Under the pieces are notes generated by a model that was given only the letters and a program-made list of their open reading frames with translations, ran no database searches and was not told the origin of the DNA. A stretch of DNA of 41,655 bases from Thalassospira xianhensis MCCC 1A02616 (GTDB taxonomy: Bacteria > Pseudomonadota > Alphaproteobacteria > Rhodospirillales > Thalassospiraceae), in assembly GCF_003326475.1 (NCBI RefSeq), contig NZ_JPWA01000039.1, forward strand, positions 1 through 41,655. Direction: 5' to 3'. Every line of letters starts with the position of its first letter. The stretch's first letter is position 1. A program made the position numbers and the translations under genes. Positions 25,939 through 33,793 of the stretch are shown here, in pieces.

Positions 25939-26848
25939 CCTTTGACGCATTCAGTCCTTTTTCCAAGACATTTTCCCAGAACTTTTCGACCAGGGGCTTT
26001 TGCCGTGCTTTCGGGCGGAAAAGGCAAATATCAACCGGGATTTGCAAATCCGGCCCGCCAAACGTTACAAGGCTGCCATCCTCCAGTTCCGATGCGGCAA
26101 GCGTTCGGGGCAGCCAGGCGATCCCTGCACCTGCTTTGGCCATCGATAACAAGGTTGCGGCCAGATGTGATGTAAACCCGGCCTTTGATCCGAGTTTTGC
26201 ATGTTTTGGGGCTTCTTCGGCAGCAACTATGCGACCAAGTCCCGATTGCGTGCTGTAAGCCAGCCAGGGAATGTTGGTATCGTGATCGGGTTGCCATTTG
26301 GCTGTGCCATCCGGGGCGGGGGTGGACATCGGGATCAGGATATCCTGCCCGATATTGATACGGACAAAGCCGGTGTCATCAAGCGCGCTTCCCATGGAGG
26401 GATGATAATGGCACAGCAGAAATTGCGCATCGCCGCGCAGCATGAATTGTTCGCACCGTTCCAGACTATCCGACACAAGGTTGAATGTTCCCATTGTCAG
26501 CATATCGTCAAACCTTCTGACCCAGCCGGGAAAGAAGGTAAAGGACAGCGCGTGGGTGGCGGCAAAAGTCAGTCCGGATTTTGTGCTTTGGCCGATTTCA
26601 TGTGTGTCGCGACGCAACTGATGGGATTGCCGTGCCAATGCTTCGGCATGAATCCGAAAATATTCTCCTGCCGGAGTTAAGGTAACGACGTGGGTGGTTC
26701 TTGAAAATAGTGGCGTGCCAACCCAATCCTCAAGCGCACGTATGCGGCGACTGAAGGCGGGTTGTGTGATGTGACGCATTTCCGACGCCCGCGAAAAGTT
26801 CAGTGTTTCGGCGAGCGCCAGATAATCCTCAAGCCAGCGAAGTTCCAT
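25934..26848 (-). CDS. LysR-type regulator divergent from D-tartrate dehydratase
   Basis: A 304-residue LysR protein resembling the HypT/YjiE branch: MELRWLEDYLALAETLNFSRASEMRHITQPAFSRRIRALEDWVGTPLFSRTTHVVTLTPAGEYF is its helix-turn-helix half, and GAGIAWLPRTLAASELEDGSLV lies in the effector lobe. The gene faces tarD, so control of D-tartrate use is the natural inference. An in-frame ATG 14 codons upstream (26890) would add MPIWPLVIPKRHYK; neither start has a clear ribosome-binding site. I prefer the downstream ATG because LysR proteins usually begin there and the extra codons would cross the palindrome at 26862-26876. A relic of a related gene lies at 18964-19012. Confidence 0.88.
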   Translation of the reverse strand: MELRWLEDYLALAETLNFSRASEMRHITQPAFSRRIRALEDWVGTPLFSRTTHVVTLTPAGEYFRIHAEALARQSHQLRRDTHEIGQSTKSGLTFAATHALSFTFFPGWVRRFDDMLTMGTFNLVSDSLERCEQFMLRGDAQFLLCHYHPSMGSALDDTGFVRINIGQDILIPMSTPAPDGTAKWQPDHDTNIPWLAYSTQSGLGRIVAAEEAPKHAKLGSKAGFTSHLAATLLSMAKAGAGIAWLPRTLAASELEDGSLVTFGGPDLQIPVDICLFRPKARQKPLVEKFWENVLEKGLNASKE

Positions 26849-26851
26849 TTT

Positions 26852-26891
26852 GTAATGCCGTTTTGGTATAACCAAAGGCCAGATTGGCATT
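26852..26891. promoter_or_regulatory. Nested palindrome before the second LysR gene (copy of 19016-19055)
   Basis: TTTGGT-ATA-ACCAAA (26862-26876) lies inside AATGCC/GGCATT arms (26854-26859 and 26886-26891). It ends 4 bases before the LysR ATG and about 75 bases upstream of the tarD ATG, suited to autoregulation and control of the divergent gene. The same 40 bases, with one change, occur before the tctC leader. Confidence 0.6.
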
Positions 26892-26965
26892 GGTTCTGCC
26901 CGGATGACAAGCCGTAATATGCCGCTATTCAGACAAAACCCAACATCAAAGGGATGAAAGCCGTC

Positions 26966-28132
26966 ATGCGCATTATTGATATACGTGAAAAAACCGCGTC
27001 AATCGCGTCGCCGATTGCCAATGCCTATATCGATTTTTCCAAGATGACCTGTTCAGTCGTTGCGGTGGTGACCGATGTCATTCGCGACGGCAAGCCGGTA
27101 ATCGGTTACGGATTTAATTCCAACGGCCGTTACGGGCAGGGCGCGCTGATGCGCGACCGTTTTATCAACCGTGTGCTCGAAGCTGATCCCGAAAGTCTGA
27201 TCGACCGGGAAAATGACAATCTTGATCCGTTTGCGATCTGGAAAACGCTGATGACCAACGAAAAGCCGGGCGGTCATGGTGAACGTTCGGTTGCGGTGGG
27301 TACCATCGACATGGCGGTTTGGGATGCGGTGGCGAAGATTGCCGGTGTGCCGCTTTGGAAACTGCTGGCGGATCGCTATCGCGGTGGTGTTGCAGACAAG
27401 AAGGTCTGGGTCTATGCCGCAGGTGGTTATTACTATCCGGGCAAGGATCACAAACAGCTTCAGGATGAAATGAGAAGCTACCTCGATCGTGGTTACAAGG
27501 TCGTGAAAATGAAGATCGGTGCGGCATCCCTTGATGAAGACCTGCGCCGCATTGATGCTGTTCTGGATGTTGTCGGGGATGGTCAATATCTGGCTGTGGA
27601 TGCCAATGGCCGGTTCGATCTGGAAACTGCGGTGGCCTATGCAAAAGCACTCAGACCCTATGGTTTGTTCTGGTACGAAGAAGCAGGTGATCCGCTGGAT
27701 TATGCGCTTCAGGCGGAACTGGCCAACCACTACGAACGTCCCATGGCGACGGGTGAAAACCTGTTTTCCCATCAGGATGCACGCAATTTGTTACGCCATG
27801 GGGGGATGCGGCCGGATCGCGATTGGGTGCAGTTTGATTGTGCGCTTTCATACGGGCTTGTTGAATATTTTCGAACACTCGATGTCATGAAAGGCCTTGG
27901 CTGGTCATCTCGTCGGGTGGTGCCGCATGGCGGACATCAGATGTCATTGAATATTGCAGCCGGGCTGCATCTGGGCGGGAATGAAAGCTATCCCGATGTA
28001 TTCCAGCCTTTCGGCGGTTTTGCCGATGGTATTGCGGTCGAAGATGGGTATGTCGGGTTGCCCGAAATTCCCGGTGTTGGTTTTGAAGAAAAATCCGCGC
28101 TGATCAAGGTTATGCGGGAAGTTGCTGCTTAG
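26966..28132 (+). CDS. tarD: D-tartrate dehydratase (enolase superfamily)
   Basis: A 388-residue cytoplasmic enzyme of the mandelate racemase/enolase superfamily. It follows the characterised Bradyrhizobium TarD closely as I remember it: SPIANAYIDFSKMTCSVVAVVTDV, GYGFNSNGRYGQG, NEKPGGHGERSVAVGTIDMAVWDAVAKIAG, YAAGGYYYPGK. Active-site residues are visible: the K181-M-K183 motif on strand 2, metal ligands D212 (VDANG), E238 (WYEE) and E264 (ATGEN), and H321 (VPHGGHQ). The reaction removes water from D-tartrate to give oxaloacetate. The ATG after AAAGGGATGAAAGCCGTC was chosen because it gives the usual family length; an ATG four codons earlier is possible. It complements the dehydrogenase route by covering another tartrate stereoisomer. 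Confidence 0.92.
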   Translation: MRIIDIREKTASIASPIANAYIDFSKMTCSVVAVVTDVIRDGKPVIGYGFNSNGRYGQGALMRDRFINRVLEADPESLIDRENDNLDPFAIWKTLMTNEKPGGHGERSVAVGTIDMAVWDAVAKIAGVPLWKLLADRYRGGVADKKVWVYAAGGYYYPGKDHKQLQDEMRSYLDRGYKVVKMKIGAASLDEDLRRIDAVLDVVGDGQYLAVDANGRFDLETAVAYAKALRPYGLFWYEEAGDPLDYALQAELANHYERPMATGENLFSHQDARNLLRHGGMRPDRDWVQFDCALSYGLVEYFRTLDVMKGLGWSSRRVVPHGGHQMSLNIAAGLHLGGNESYPDVFQPFGGFADGIAVEDGYVGLPEIPGVGFEEKSALIKVMREVAA

Positions 28133-28258
28133 GGTTGAAAGCTCTCTTGAGGTAATTTGCCGGATTTTCTGGAAGTTGCACATTATTCATTCGCCCCGTA
28201 ACCTGCATCGGTCGGGAAGCCGGCATCTGTTTGAGATGGCTGAATATCGGGAAATATT

Positions 28259-28993
28259 GTGCGAAACGTTTGGGTCAATGATCATGCAACCGCGGGTGCC
28301 CGGTTGCGGTTGTTCTGTTTTCCGTTTGCCGGGGGCGGGGCGTTGGCGTATCGGCCGTGGTTAACCCGGTTTCCCGGTGACATTGATGTGGTGCCGGTCA
28401 ATCTGCCGGGACGCGAACAGCGGTTTGGCGATCCGGTGATTGATGATCTTTCGGCGATGGTTGCGGCGGTGGCCGATGGGTTAAAGCCGGTTATGGATCG
28501 GCCATTTGCGTTTTTCGGTTATTCGATGGGGGCGCTGATTTCCCATCATCTGGCGTGTCATCTGCAACAGGCGGGGATGGCAGTGCCGGTTCATCTGTTT
28601 GTTGCCGCACGGCGCGGGCCGAATGTGGCCGGGCATCGGGCGCCGTTGCACCATCTGTCATCAGATGAGTTCTGGCGGGGGATTGCCAATTATGGCGGGA
28701 CGCCCGCCGAAATTCTGGAAAATGCGGAATATCGCGCCTTGTTCGAGCCCAGCCTTAGAGCGGATTTCAGATTGTCGGAAACCGCGGTTTCGACCGGATT
28801 GCCCAAACTGCCCTGCCCGGTTACCGCCTTTGGCGGGGCGGATGATCCGAACCCGGTGCCGGATGAACTGGATGACTGGGCGGCGGCAACCACGGGCGAC
28901 TTTGCCAAGCATGTTTTGCCCGGCGGGCATTTTTTCCTGCGTGATGCCGGGGACGACATCATGCGCGTGGTGAAGGATGCGCTGATTGCGTGA
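28259..28993 (+). CDS. Type II thioesterase (NRPS/PKS-associated alpha/beta hydrolase)
   Basis: A 244-residue alpha/beta hydrolase of the GrsT/SrfAD group: LFCFPFAGGGALAYRPW near the N-terminus (oxyanion region), LPGREQRFGDP, the nucleophile elbow GYSMG (Ser89), an acid in GADDPNPV (Asp195 or Asp196) and the catalytic His224 in GGHFFL. These enzymes remove wrong acyl groups from carrier proteins of nonribosomal peptide or polyketide synthases. The start is GTG; no in-frame ATG fits, and GGGAAA lies just upstream. No synthetase is in the window; the gene ends 4 bases from the convergent exporter operon, whose ABC proteins are of the cyclic-peptide/siderophore type. Confidence 0.87.
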   Translation: MRNVWVNDHATAGARLRLFCFPFAGGGALAYRPWLTRFPGDIDVVPVNLPGREQRFGDPVIDDLSAMVAAVADGLKPVMDRPFAFFGYSMGALISHHLACHLQQAGMAVPVHLFVAARRGPNVAGHRAPLHHLSSDEFWRGIANYGGTPAEILENAEYRALFEPSLRADFRLSETAVSTGLPKLPCPVTAFGGADDPNPVPDELDDWAAATTGDFAKHVLPGGHFFLRDAGDDIMRVVKDALIA

Positions 28994-28997
28994 TGGA

Positions 28998-30671
28998 TCA
29001 GGCTTGGGTGGTTTGACGCCCGTCGACAAATTCGCCGTCGCGGACGTGATAGATCGTATCGGCGGTATCAAACCAGCGATCATCATGGGTCACACAGATG
29101 ATGATCTTGCCCTGTTTGCGTAAGGAGGGCAGGATTTTTTCATAGAAGACCGAGCGGAAATGCGGGTCCTGATCGGCGGCCCATTCATCAAGCACAAGAA
29201 CCGGCTTTTCTTCGAGCAGGGCCGCAATCAGGGCAAGGCGTTTGCGTTGCCCCTGTGACAGCGAGGTCGTTGAAAAGGCGTTGTTATCCAGTTCGACCTT
29301 GTCGTCGATTTCCATCTGTTTGAGCAGCGTTTCGACCCGTTTCGGGTCGATATCATCAATGCCGTAGAGTTCGCGAAACAGGTGATAGTCCGACAGCACG
29401 GTCGCGAAATGATCGCGATAAAGCTGCAGGGCGTCGGTCGGCACTGGGCAATCATTGACCATGATCGAACCGCCTGCCGCCGGGCGAAGGCCGGTCAGAA
29501 CCGCGATGATGGTTGATTTGCCTGCGCCATTGCCGCCGGTGATGAAGGTGATTTCGCCCTTTTTGAAGGTGGCATTGATCGGACCGACGGCAAAGCCGGG
29601 GCTATCCGTCGTGCCAGGATAGGCGAAACGAACGTCGCGCAGGCTGATTTCGGCAATATTGCCAAGCGCACCGCGCAATTTTTCAAGGGTTTCGGGCGAT
29701 GATGTGCCGTTCGTGGCCTCGTTCGCATGTTGGGCGTCAAGGGCGTCTTCGAGCTGGTGATCGATATCGTTGATCTTGCGGAGCGCCACATCGGAATCGC
29801 TAAAGCTGGGAACAGAGGCAACCACAGCCCCGATCGGGCCGATCATGAACAGGGCCGCCGTCGTGGTTTGCACGGCAACGTCGTGATAATCCGATGTGAA
29901 GATCGGAACGATGAATACCATGGCTGCCATCATGCCGTAGAAAGCTAGCTGGATCAGGGCGAATTCGCGCGACCATTGGGCCTTGACCACGGATTTGGTA
30001 TCGCGTGCCCGGAAGGAGCGGTCATTCAGTGCGCCGAGTAGCGCGTCGCGACGCCGACTGTTCATTTTGACTTCCTTGAAGCCATGCAACAGATCGGTCA
30101 GGCCGCCAAAAAGCAGGTTTTCATCGTCAATCGCGTCACGGGTGGCGGCGTTGATTTTGCGCATACGTTGCAGATGGATGGTTGAAACCACAACGGCCAG
30201 AACGGAAATCATCACGAAGGCGAAGGTCGACAGCCATGCGAGATAGGCCGCAACACAGATGATCAGGACCACCTGCTGCACACCATTCAGCATCAGGGGC
30301 AGGGCGGCCGATACGGTTTGCATTTCCTGGGTGAGTGCGGTTTGAACCGCACCCTGTCCGACCTTGGCCAGCGTATCGGGGGCGGCTTTTCGCACGCGAT
30401 CAAACAGGCTGAGGCGAAGTTGATGGAGGATGTGTTCGACCTCGGCGGCGATCATGTCGCTGGATTTTTTCTGGGCCCAGATATAGCCGATCAGCGACAG
30501 AGCCATCATGCCGAGATAGCGCATGCTGGCCACACCGTCTTCGGCCTGTTCGGCGGCCAAATTGACGATGATCAGCACCATGGTGGTGGCAATTGATGCC
30601 AGTGACAGCAGGCCCACGGCATGGCGCAGATCGATGCGGGTTCGGGATCGCAGCAGATCAATAAGCAGCAT
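28998..30671 (-). CDS. Cyclic-peptide/siderophore ABC exporter (SyrD/PvdE type), second copy
   Basis: A 557-residue half-transporter with about six helices in residues 18-290 and an ATPase domain with Walker A GGNGAGKST (379-387), signature LSQGQ (471-475) and Walker B with the unusual continuation VLVLDEWAADQDPHF (491-505). DEWAADQDP is the hallmark of the SyrD/PvdE cyclic-peptide transporter family, which moves siderophore precursors or lipopeptides across the inner membrane. Its ATG lies 2 bases after the stop of the paralogue upstream, so the two are co-translated and may form a heterodimer. The convergent thioesterase gene supports a link to nonribosomal peptides. Confidence 0.9.
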   Translation of the reverse strand: MLLIDLLRSRTRIDLRHAVGLLSLASIATTMVLIIVNLAAEQAEDGVASMRYLGMMALSLIGYIWAQKKSSDMIAAEVEHILHQLRLSLFDRVRKAAPDTLAKVGQGAVQTALTQEMQTVSAALPLMLNGVQQVVLIICVAAYLAWLSTFAFVMISVLAVVVSTIHLQRMRKINAATRDAIDDENLLFGGLTDLLHGFKEVKMNSRRRDALLGALNDRSFRARDTKSVVKAQWSREFALIQLAFYGMMAAMVFIVPIFTSDYHDVAVQTTTAALFMIGPIGAVVASVPSFSDSDVALRKINDIDHQLEDALDAQHANEATNGTSSPETLEKLRGALGNIAEISLRDVRFAYPGTTDSPGFAVGPINATFKKGEITFITGGNGAGKSTIIAVLTGLRPAAGGSIMVNDCPVPTDALQLYRDHFATVLSDYHLFRELYGIDDIDPKRVETLLKQMEIDDKVELDNNAFSTTSLSQGQRKRLALIAALLEEKPVLVLDEWAADQDPHFRSVFYEKILPSLRKQGKIIICVTHDDRWFDTADTIYHVRDGEFVDGRQTTQA

Positions 30672-30673
30672 GA

Positions 30674-32323
30674 TCAGATCCTTCCACGCGGGTCGTTGCG
30701 GTCAAGTTCGTGCAGGGTGCCGGCTTCGAGATGCAGGCGGCGGTCGGCAGCATCGAAATAATGATCATCATGGGTGACGGCGATGATGGTCGTGCCGCGT
30801 GCTTTGATCTGTGGCAGGATTTCGTAATAGAATTTTTTCCGGAAATAGGGGTCCTGATCGGCTGCCCATTCATCGAGAACAAGGATCGGGCGATGTTCGA
30901 GAATGGCGGTGATCAGGCCCAGCCGTTTGCGTTGCCCGGCCGAAAGGGCGATGGAAACGAATTTGCCGTCGCGAATGCCCGTCACATGGGACAGTTCAAA
31001 CAGGTTCAGCCAGTGGGTGGCTTCGTCGGGGTCAATTTCGGCCGATCCGTGCAATTCTGAAAACAGATGAAAATCGGAAAATACGGTGGCGATTTTATCG
31101 CGGAAGGAGGCGATGTTCTGTGCGCCAAGCTGTATATTGTCAAACCGGATGGCCCCCGATACCGGGCGATAAAGGGCGGTCAGAAGCTTGATCAGGGTGG
31201 ATTTTCCCGCCCCGTTGCCGCCGGTAATGAAAATCAGTTCGCCTTTTTTAACCGAAAGGCTGATCGGTCCAAGAACAAAGCCGTGGCGCGGGTCGCGGTT
31301 GGGATAGGTAAAGCAGACATCATCAAACGCGATGTTCGAAAATGTATCGGGCAGCTTTGTGCCGTTTTCGTCAATCGGTTCGGCAATCTCGCTCAGATCT
31401 TCCGACAAGGTGATCATGCGCTGTGCGGCCTGTTCGGCAGCCCCCAGAACCGCCATTGCCTGCACCACGGTGCTGATCGGGCCGATCATGAACAGGACGG
31501 CGGTGCTGACCTTGGAGACCGTGGAGCCGAAATTATCGGTATAGACCGGCACGATAAAGACGATCACCGCAAGCAGGACATAAAAGGCGGTCATGCCCAT
31601 GATCATCTGACGGAACATCAGGCTGTGGGTTTCCGCCGTGATCTGTTCCTTTGTCAGCGAGTTTTCCGAAAAGGCATTGAAAAGGGTGTTGCTGCGCGAT
31701 GACCACATGCGGACTTCGCGGATGCCCGAAAACAGATCGGCGACCTTGCCAAACAGGGCATTTTCGGCGTGATGGAGTTTGCCAAACCACATGCCGAGCT
31801 CTTTGCCCATGCGCAGGTAAATGACGATCCCGGCCCCGATCACCAGCACGATCAGGAAAAAGGCCAGCGTGGAGAGCCAGAAAACATAACACATCACCGC
31901 AACGACCAGCAGAAGGGATCGGAACGACATGCCGATCATGTGCGAGTTTTGCGAAATGACCTGTGTGCTTTGGGTAATGCTGTCAAACAGGCGCGCCTGA
32001 CCAAAGGTTTCAAGCTGGGCGAAGTCGGCATGCGCAATCTGATCGAGCAGTTTGCGACGCACCTTGTCGATGCCCTGTTCGATCTGGGTCGAGATATTGG
32101 CAAGCAGGAAAACTTCGGCCAGGAAATAGACCACGGCAAGGGCGATGAAGCCGCCTGCCAGAAGCCAGTCAACCCGGTCCACGCCGTTATCGGCGATGCC
32201 TTCGGCGGCGGTATTGACGAGCCCCAGCAGGACCGCACTGCCCGCACCCGATAGCGCACCGGCAAAGGCAAGCCGGGCCATCAGTCTGTTATCTCCCCAA
32301 GACAACAGTTCGAGCAATTTCAT
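30674..32323 (-). CDS. Cyclic-peptide/siderophore ABC exporter (SyrD/PvdE type), first copy
   Basis: A 549-residue paralogue of the following gene: six helices in about 15-300, Walker A GGNGAGKST (368-376), signature LSAGQ (460-464), Walker B LVLDEWAADQDPYF (481-494). Both keep a full set of ATPase residues, unlike many heterodimeric exporters in which one site is degenerate. The ATG overlaps the stop of the PLP-enzyme gene (ATGA), so the three genes are translationally linked. An upstream in-frame extension inside that gene was rejected. The cargo is probably a peptide or siderophore made by a synthetase encoded elsewhere. Confidence 0.9.
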   Translation of the reverse strand: MKLLELLSWGDNRLMARLAFAGALSGAGSAVLLGLVNTAAEGIADNGVDRVDWLLAGGFIALAVVYFLAEVFLLANISTQIEQGIDKVRRKLLDQIAHADFAQLETFGQARLFDSITQSTQVISQNSHMIGMSFRSLLLVVAVMCYVFWLSTLAFFLIVLVIGAGIVIYLRMGKELGMWFGKLHHAENALFGKVADLFSGIREVRMWSSRSNTLFNAFSENSLTKEQITAETHSLMFRQMIMGMTAFYVLLAVIVFIVPVYTDNFGSTVSKVSTAVLFMIGPISTVVQAMAVLGAAEQAAQRMITLSEDLSEIAEPIDENGTKLPDTFSNIAFDDVCFTYPNRDPRHGFVLGPISLSVKKGELIFITGGNGAGKSTLIKLLTALYRPVSGAIRFDNIQLGAQNIASFRDKIATVFSDFHLFSELHGSAEIDPDEATHWLNLFELSHVTGIRDGKFVSIALSAGQRKRLGLITAILEHRPILVLDEWAADQDPYFRKKFYYEILPQIKARGTTIIAVTHDDHYFDAADRRLHLEAGTLHELDRNDPRGRI

Positions 32324-33519
32324 CTGTTTGCAGTCCCCATAGAACCCGACGCGGGTGTTTGTCCGCGACTGTACCGGTGCCCGGCAGGGCTGTCCAGTCG
32401 GTGGCATAACGGAAAGCCTTTTTCGCGTCGAAAGAATTCAGATGTTCGTGCGGTAGGCAGTGGAATAGGACCTTCGCTGTTGATCACAAGCACGTTGCTT
32501 TGAGCATTCAGGCCAAAACGGGCACGAAGATCGTTGTTTTTTGCCACATGCCAAAGCCCGGCAATTCCGGCAATGCCGGTATCCCATGTTTCAAGCGGGG
32601 CGTCGCCATTGATCCCGGCGGAGAGCGCGTTCTGAACCAGAAGGGCAACATCATCATCAATCGCGATGCTTTGGGTGGAGACTTCGCGCAGGATTTCAAA
32701 TGCCGGAAGACTCGGTTTGCCGCACGATAGCCCGATCATGCGGGTCAGGAGTTTGCCCGGAACCGACGTCAGTTCACCGGTTGCGAGGCTTGCCTGAATG
32801 CAGGCGGCGTTTGTTGCCTCGACCGTGCAGACATTCGGCTTCTGGCCGCTTTCATGCCAGAGCCCGATGGCGCAACCGGCCGCCATGCCGCCGACCCCGC
32901 ATTGCAGGAAAACATGATCGGGGGTGATGTTTTCATCCCGAAGCTGCCGGGCGCATTCGATCCCCAGAACCGCGTAACCCGCCATGATGTCGCGGGTGAC
33001 GTCGAGTTCGTGACCATAGTCGGTATCGGTGATCAGAAGGATATCGGGCGATTGCGCGGCATGTTCGGCGGCAAGGACCGCATCGTCATAGGTGCCGTCG
33101 ATCCGGACGATTTCAGCCCCGTTATCGATGATGCGCGTGATGCGGGCCTGATCGACTTCGGATCCGACATAAATCCGCGCGTGACAGCCGAATTTCCGGG
33201 CCGCCCATGCAACGGCAAGGCCGTGATTGCCATCGGTTGCGGCAACGGCGGTGTAATCCGCGCATTGGGGGCTTCCGGGTGTCAGGCCGCGTTTTAAAAG
33301 CTGCTGTTTGAGGCCATAGGGGGCGCCAAGTGCCTTGACCCCGCCCAGACCGAACCGTTTGCTTTCATCCTTGATCCAGACGGTGCCAAGACCCAGTTCG
33401 CGGGCAAGGCCGGTGGCGCGGATCAGCGGGCTTTGGCGATATTCCGGCCAGGAAGATATCAGGTCGAACGCCTGATAAATATCGTTGCGCCCGGGATCAA
33501 GGGCGATGATGGACGTCAT
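32320..33519 (-). CDS. Diaminopropionate ammonia-lyase-like PLP enzyme
   Basis: A 399-residue fold-type II PLP enzyme. Visible: PLIRATGLARELGLGTVWIKDESKRFGLGGVKALG, with the Schiff-base lysine K62, ATDGNHGLAVAWAA (94-107), the phosphate loop CGVGGMAAG (207-215) and LLITDTDYG (161-169), which aligns with the active-site DT(S/A)W segment of diaminopropionate ammonia-lyase but replaces the Trp region. Family members split 2,3-diaminopropionate into pyruvate and ammonia. After LVINSEG the last 50 residues are Arg/Ser/Pro-rich and look unlike the family. GGAGA before the ATG supports the start, and the gene overlaps the exporter gene by ATGA. Diaminopropionate is a known building block of siderophores and nonribosomal peptides, so a precursor or recycling role is plausible. 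Confidence 0.78.
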   Translation of the reverse strand: MTSIIALDPGRNDIYQAFDLISSWPEYRQSPLIRATGLARELGLGTVWIKDESKRFGLGGVKALGAPYGLKQQLLKRGLTPGSPQCADYTAVAATDGNHGLAVAWAARKFGCHARIYVGSEVDQARITRIIDNGAEIVRIDGTYDDAVLAAEHAAQSPDILLITDTDYGHELDVTRDIMAGYAVLGIECARQLRDENITPDHVFLQCGVGGMAAGCAIGLWHESGQKPNVCTVEATNAACIQASLATGELTSVPGKLLTRMIGLSCGKPSLPAFEILREVSTQSIAIDDDVALLVQNALSAGINGDAPLETWDTGIAGIAGLWHVAKNNDLRARFGLNAQSNVLVINSEGPIPLPTARTSEFFRREKGFPLCHRLDSPAGHRYSRGQTPASGSMGTANR

Positions 33520-33793
33520 CGATTTCTCCGAAATCTGGCCGTGGTCCGGTTTTCTGTTATATGTTCTTCTGGTTTATGAGGGGCGTATGATGTTGCGTCA
33601 AACACAATCTGAATATCAACGGTCGTACAGGATCGTCGTGAAGATGATTGTGTTAAATCGCTGAGAATAGGGATATTAATTCATCTTCGCTCTCGACGGG
33701 TTTCCCGATGATCCATTAGGATATGGGCCATTGGGATGCGGGAATTGATTCATCACTAACGATGAGTGCACGGTTTTGCGTTTTGAGCTCGGC
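33520..33793. promoter_or_regulatory. Divergent promoter region with distant inverted repeat
   Basis: This 274-base region between the PLP-enzyme and TAXI genes holds no gene. It contains 9-bp inverted arms AACACAATC (33601-33609) and GATTGTGTT (33646-33654) separated by 36 bases, wide enough for a looped or paired operator. No known box was recognised. Confidence 0.4.

Noticed and set aside
32335..32425. Plus-strand sequence with pieces reminiscent of a cobalamin riboswitch (GGTG...TCC...ACTGT)
   Set aside because: The core is shorter than the known architecture, the later conserved blocks are missing, it lies antisense within the PLP-enzyme gene, and no plus-strand gene follows for over 1 kb.
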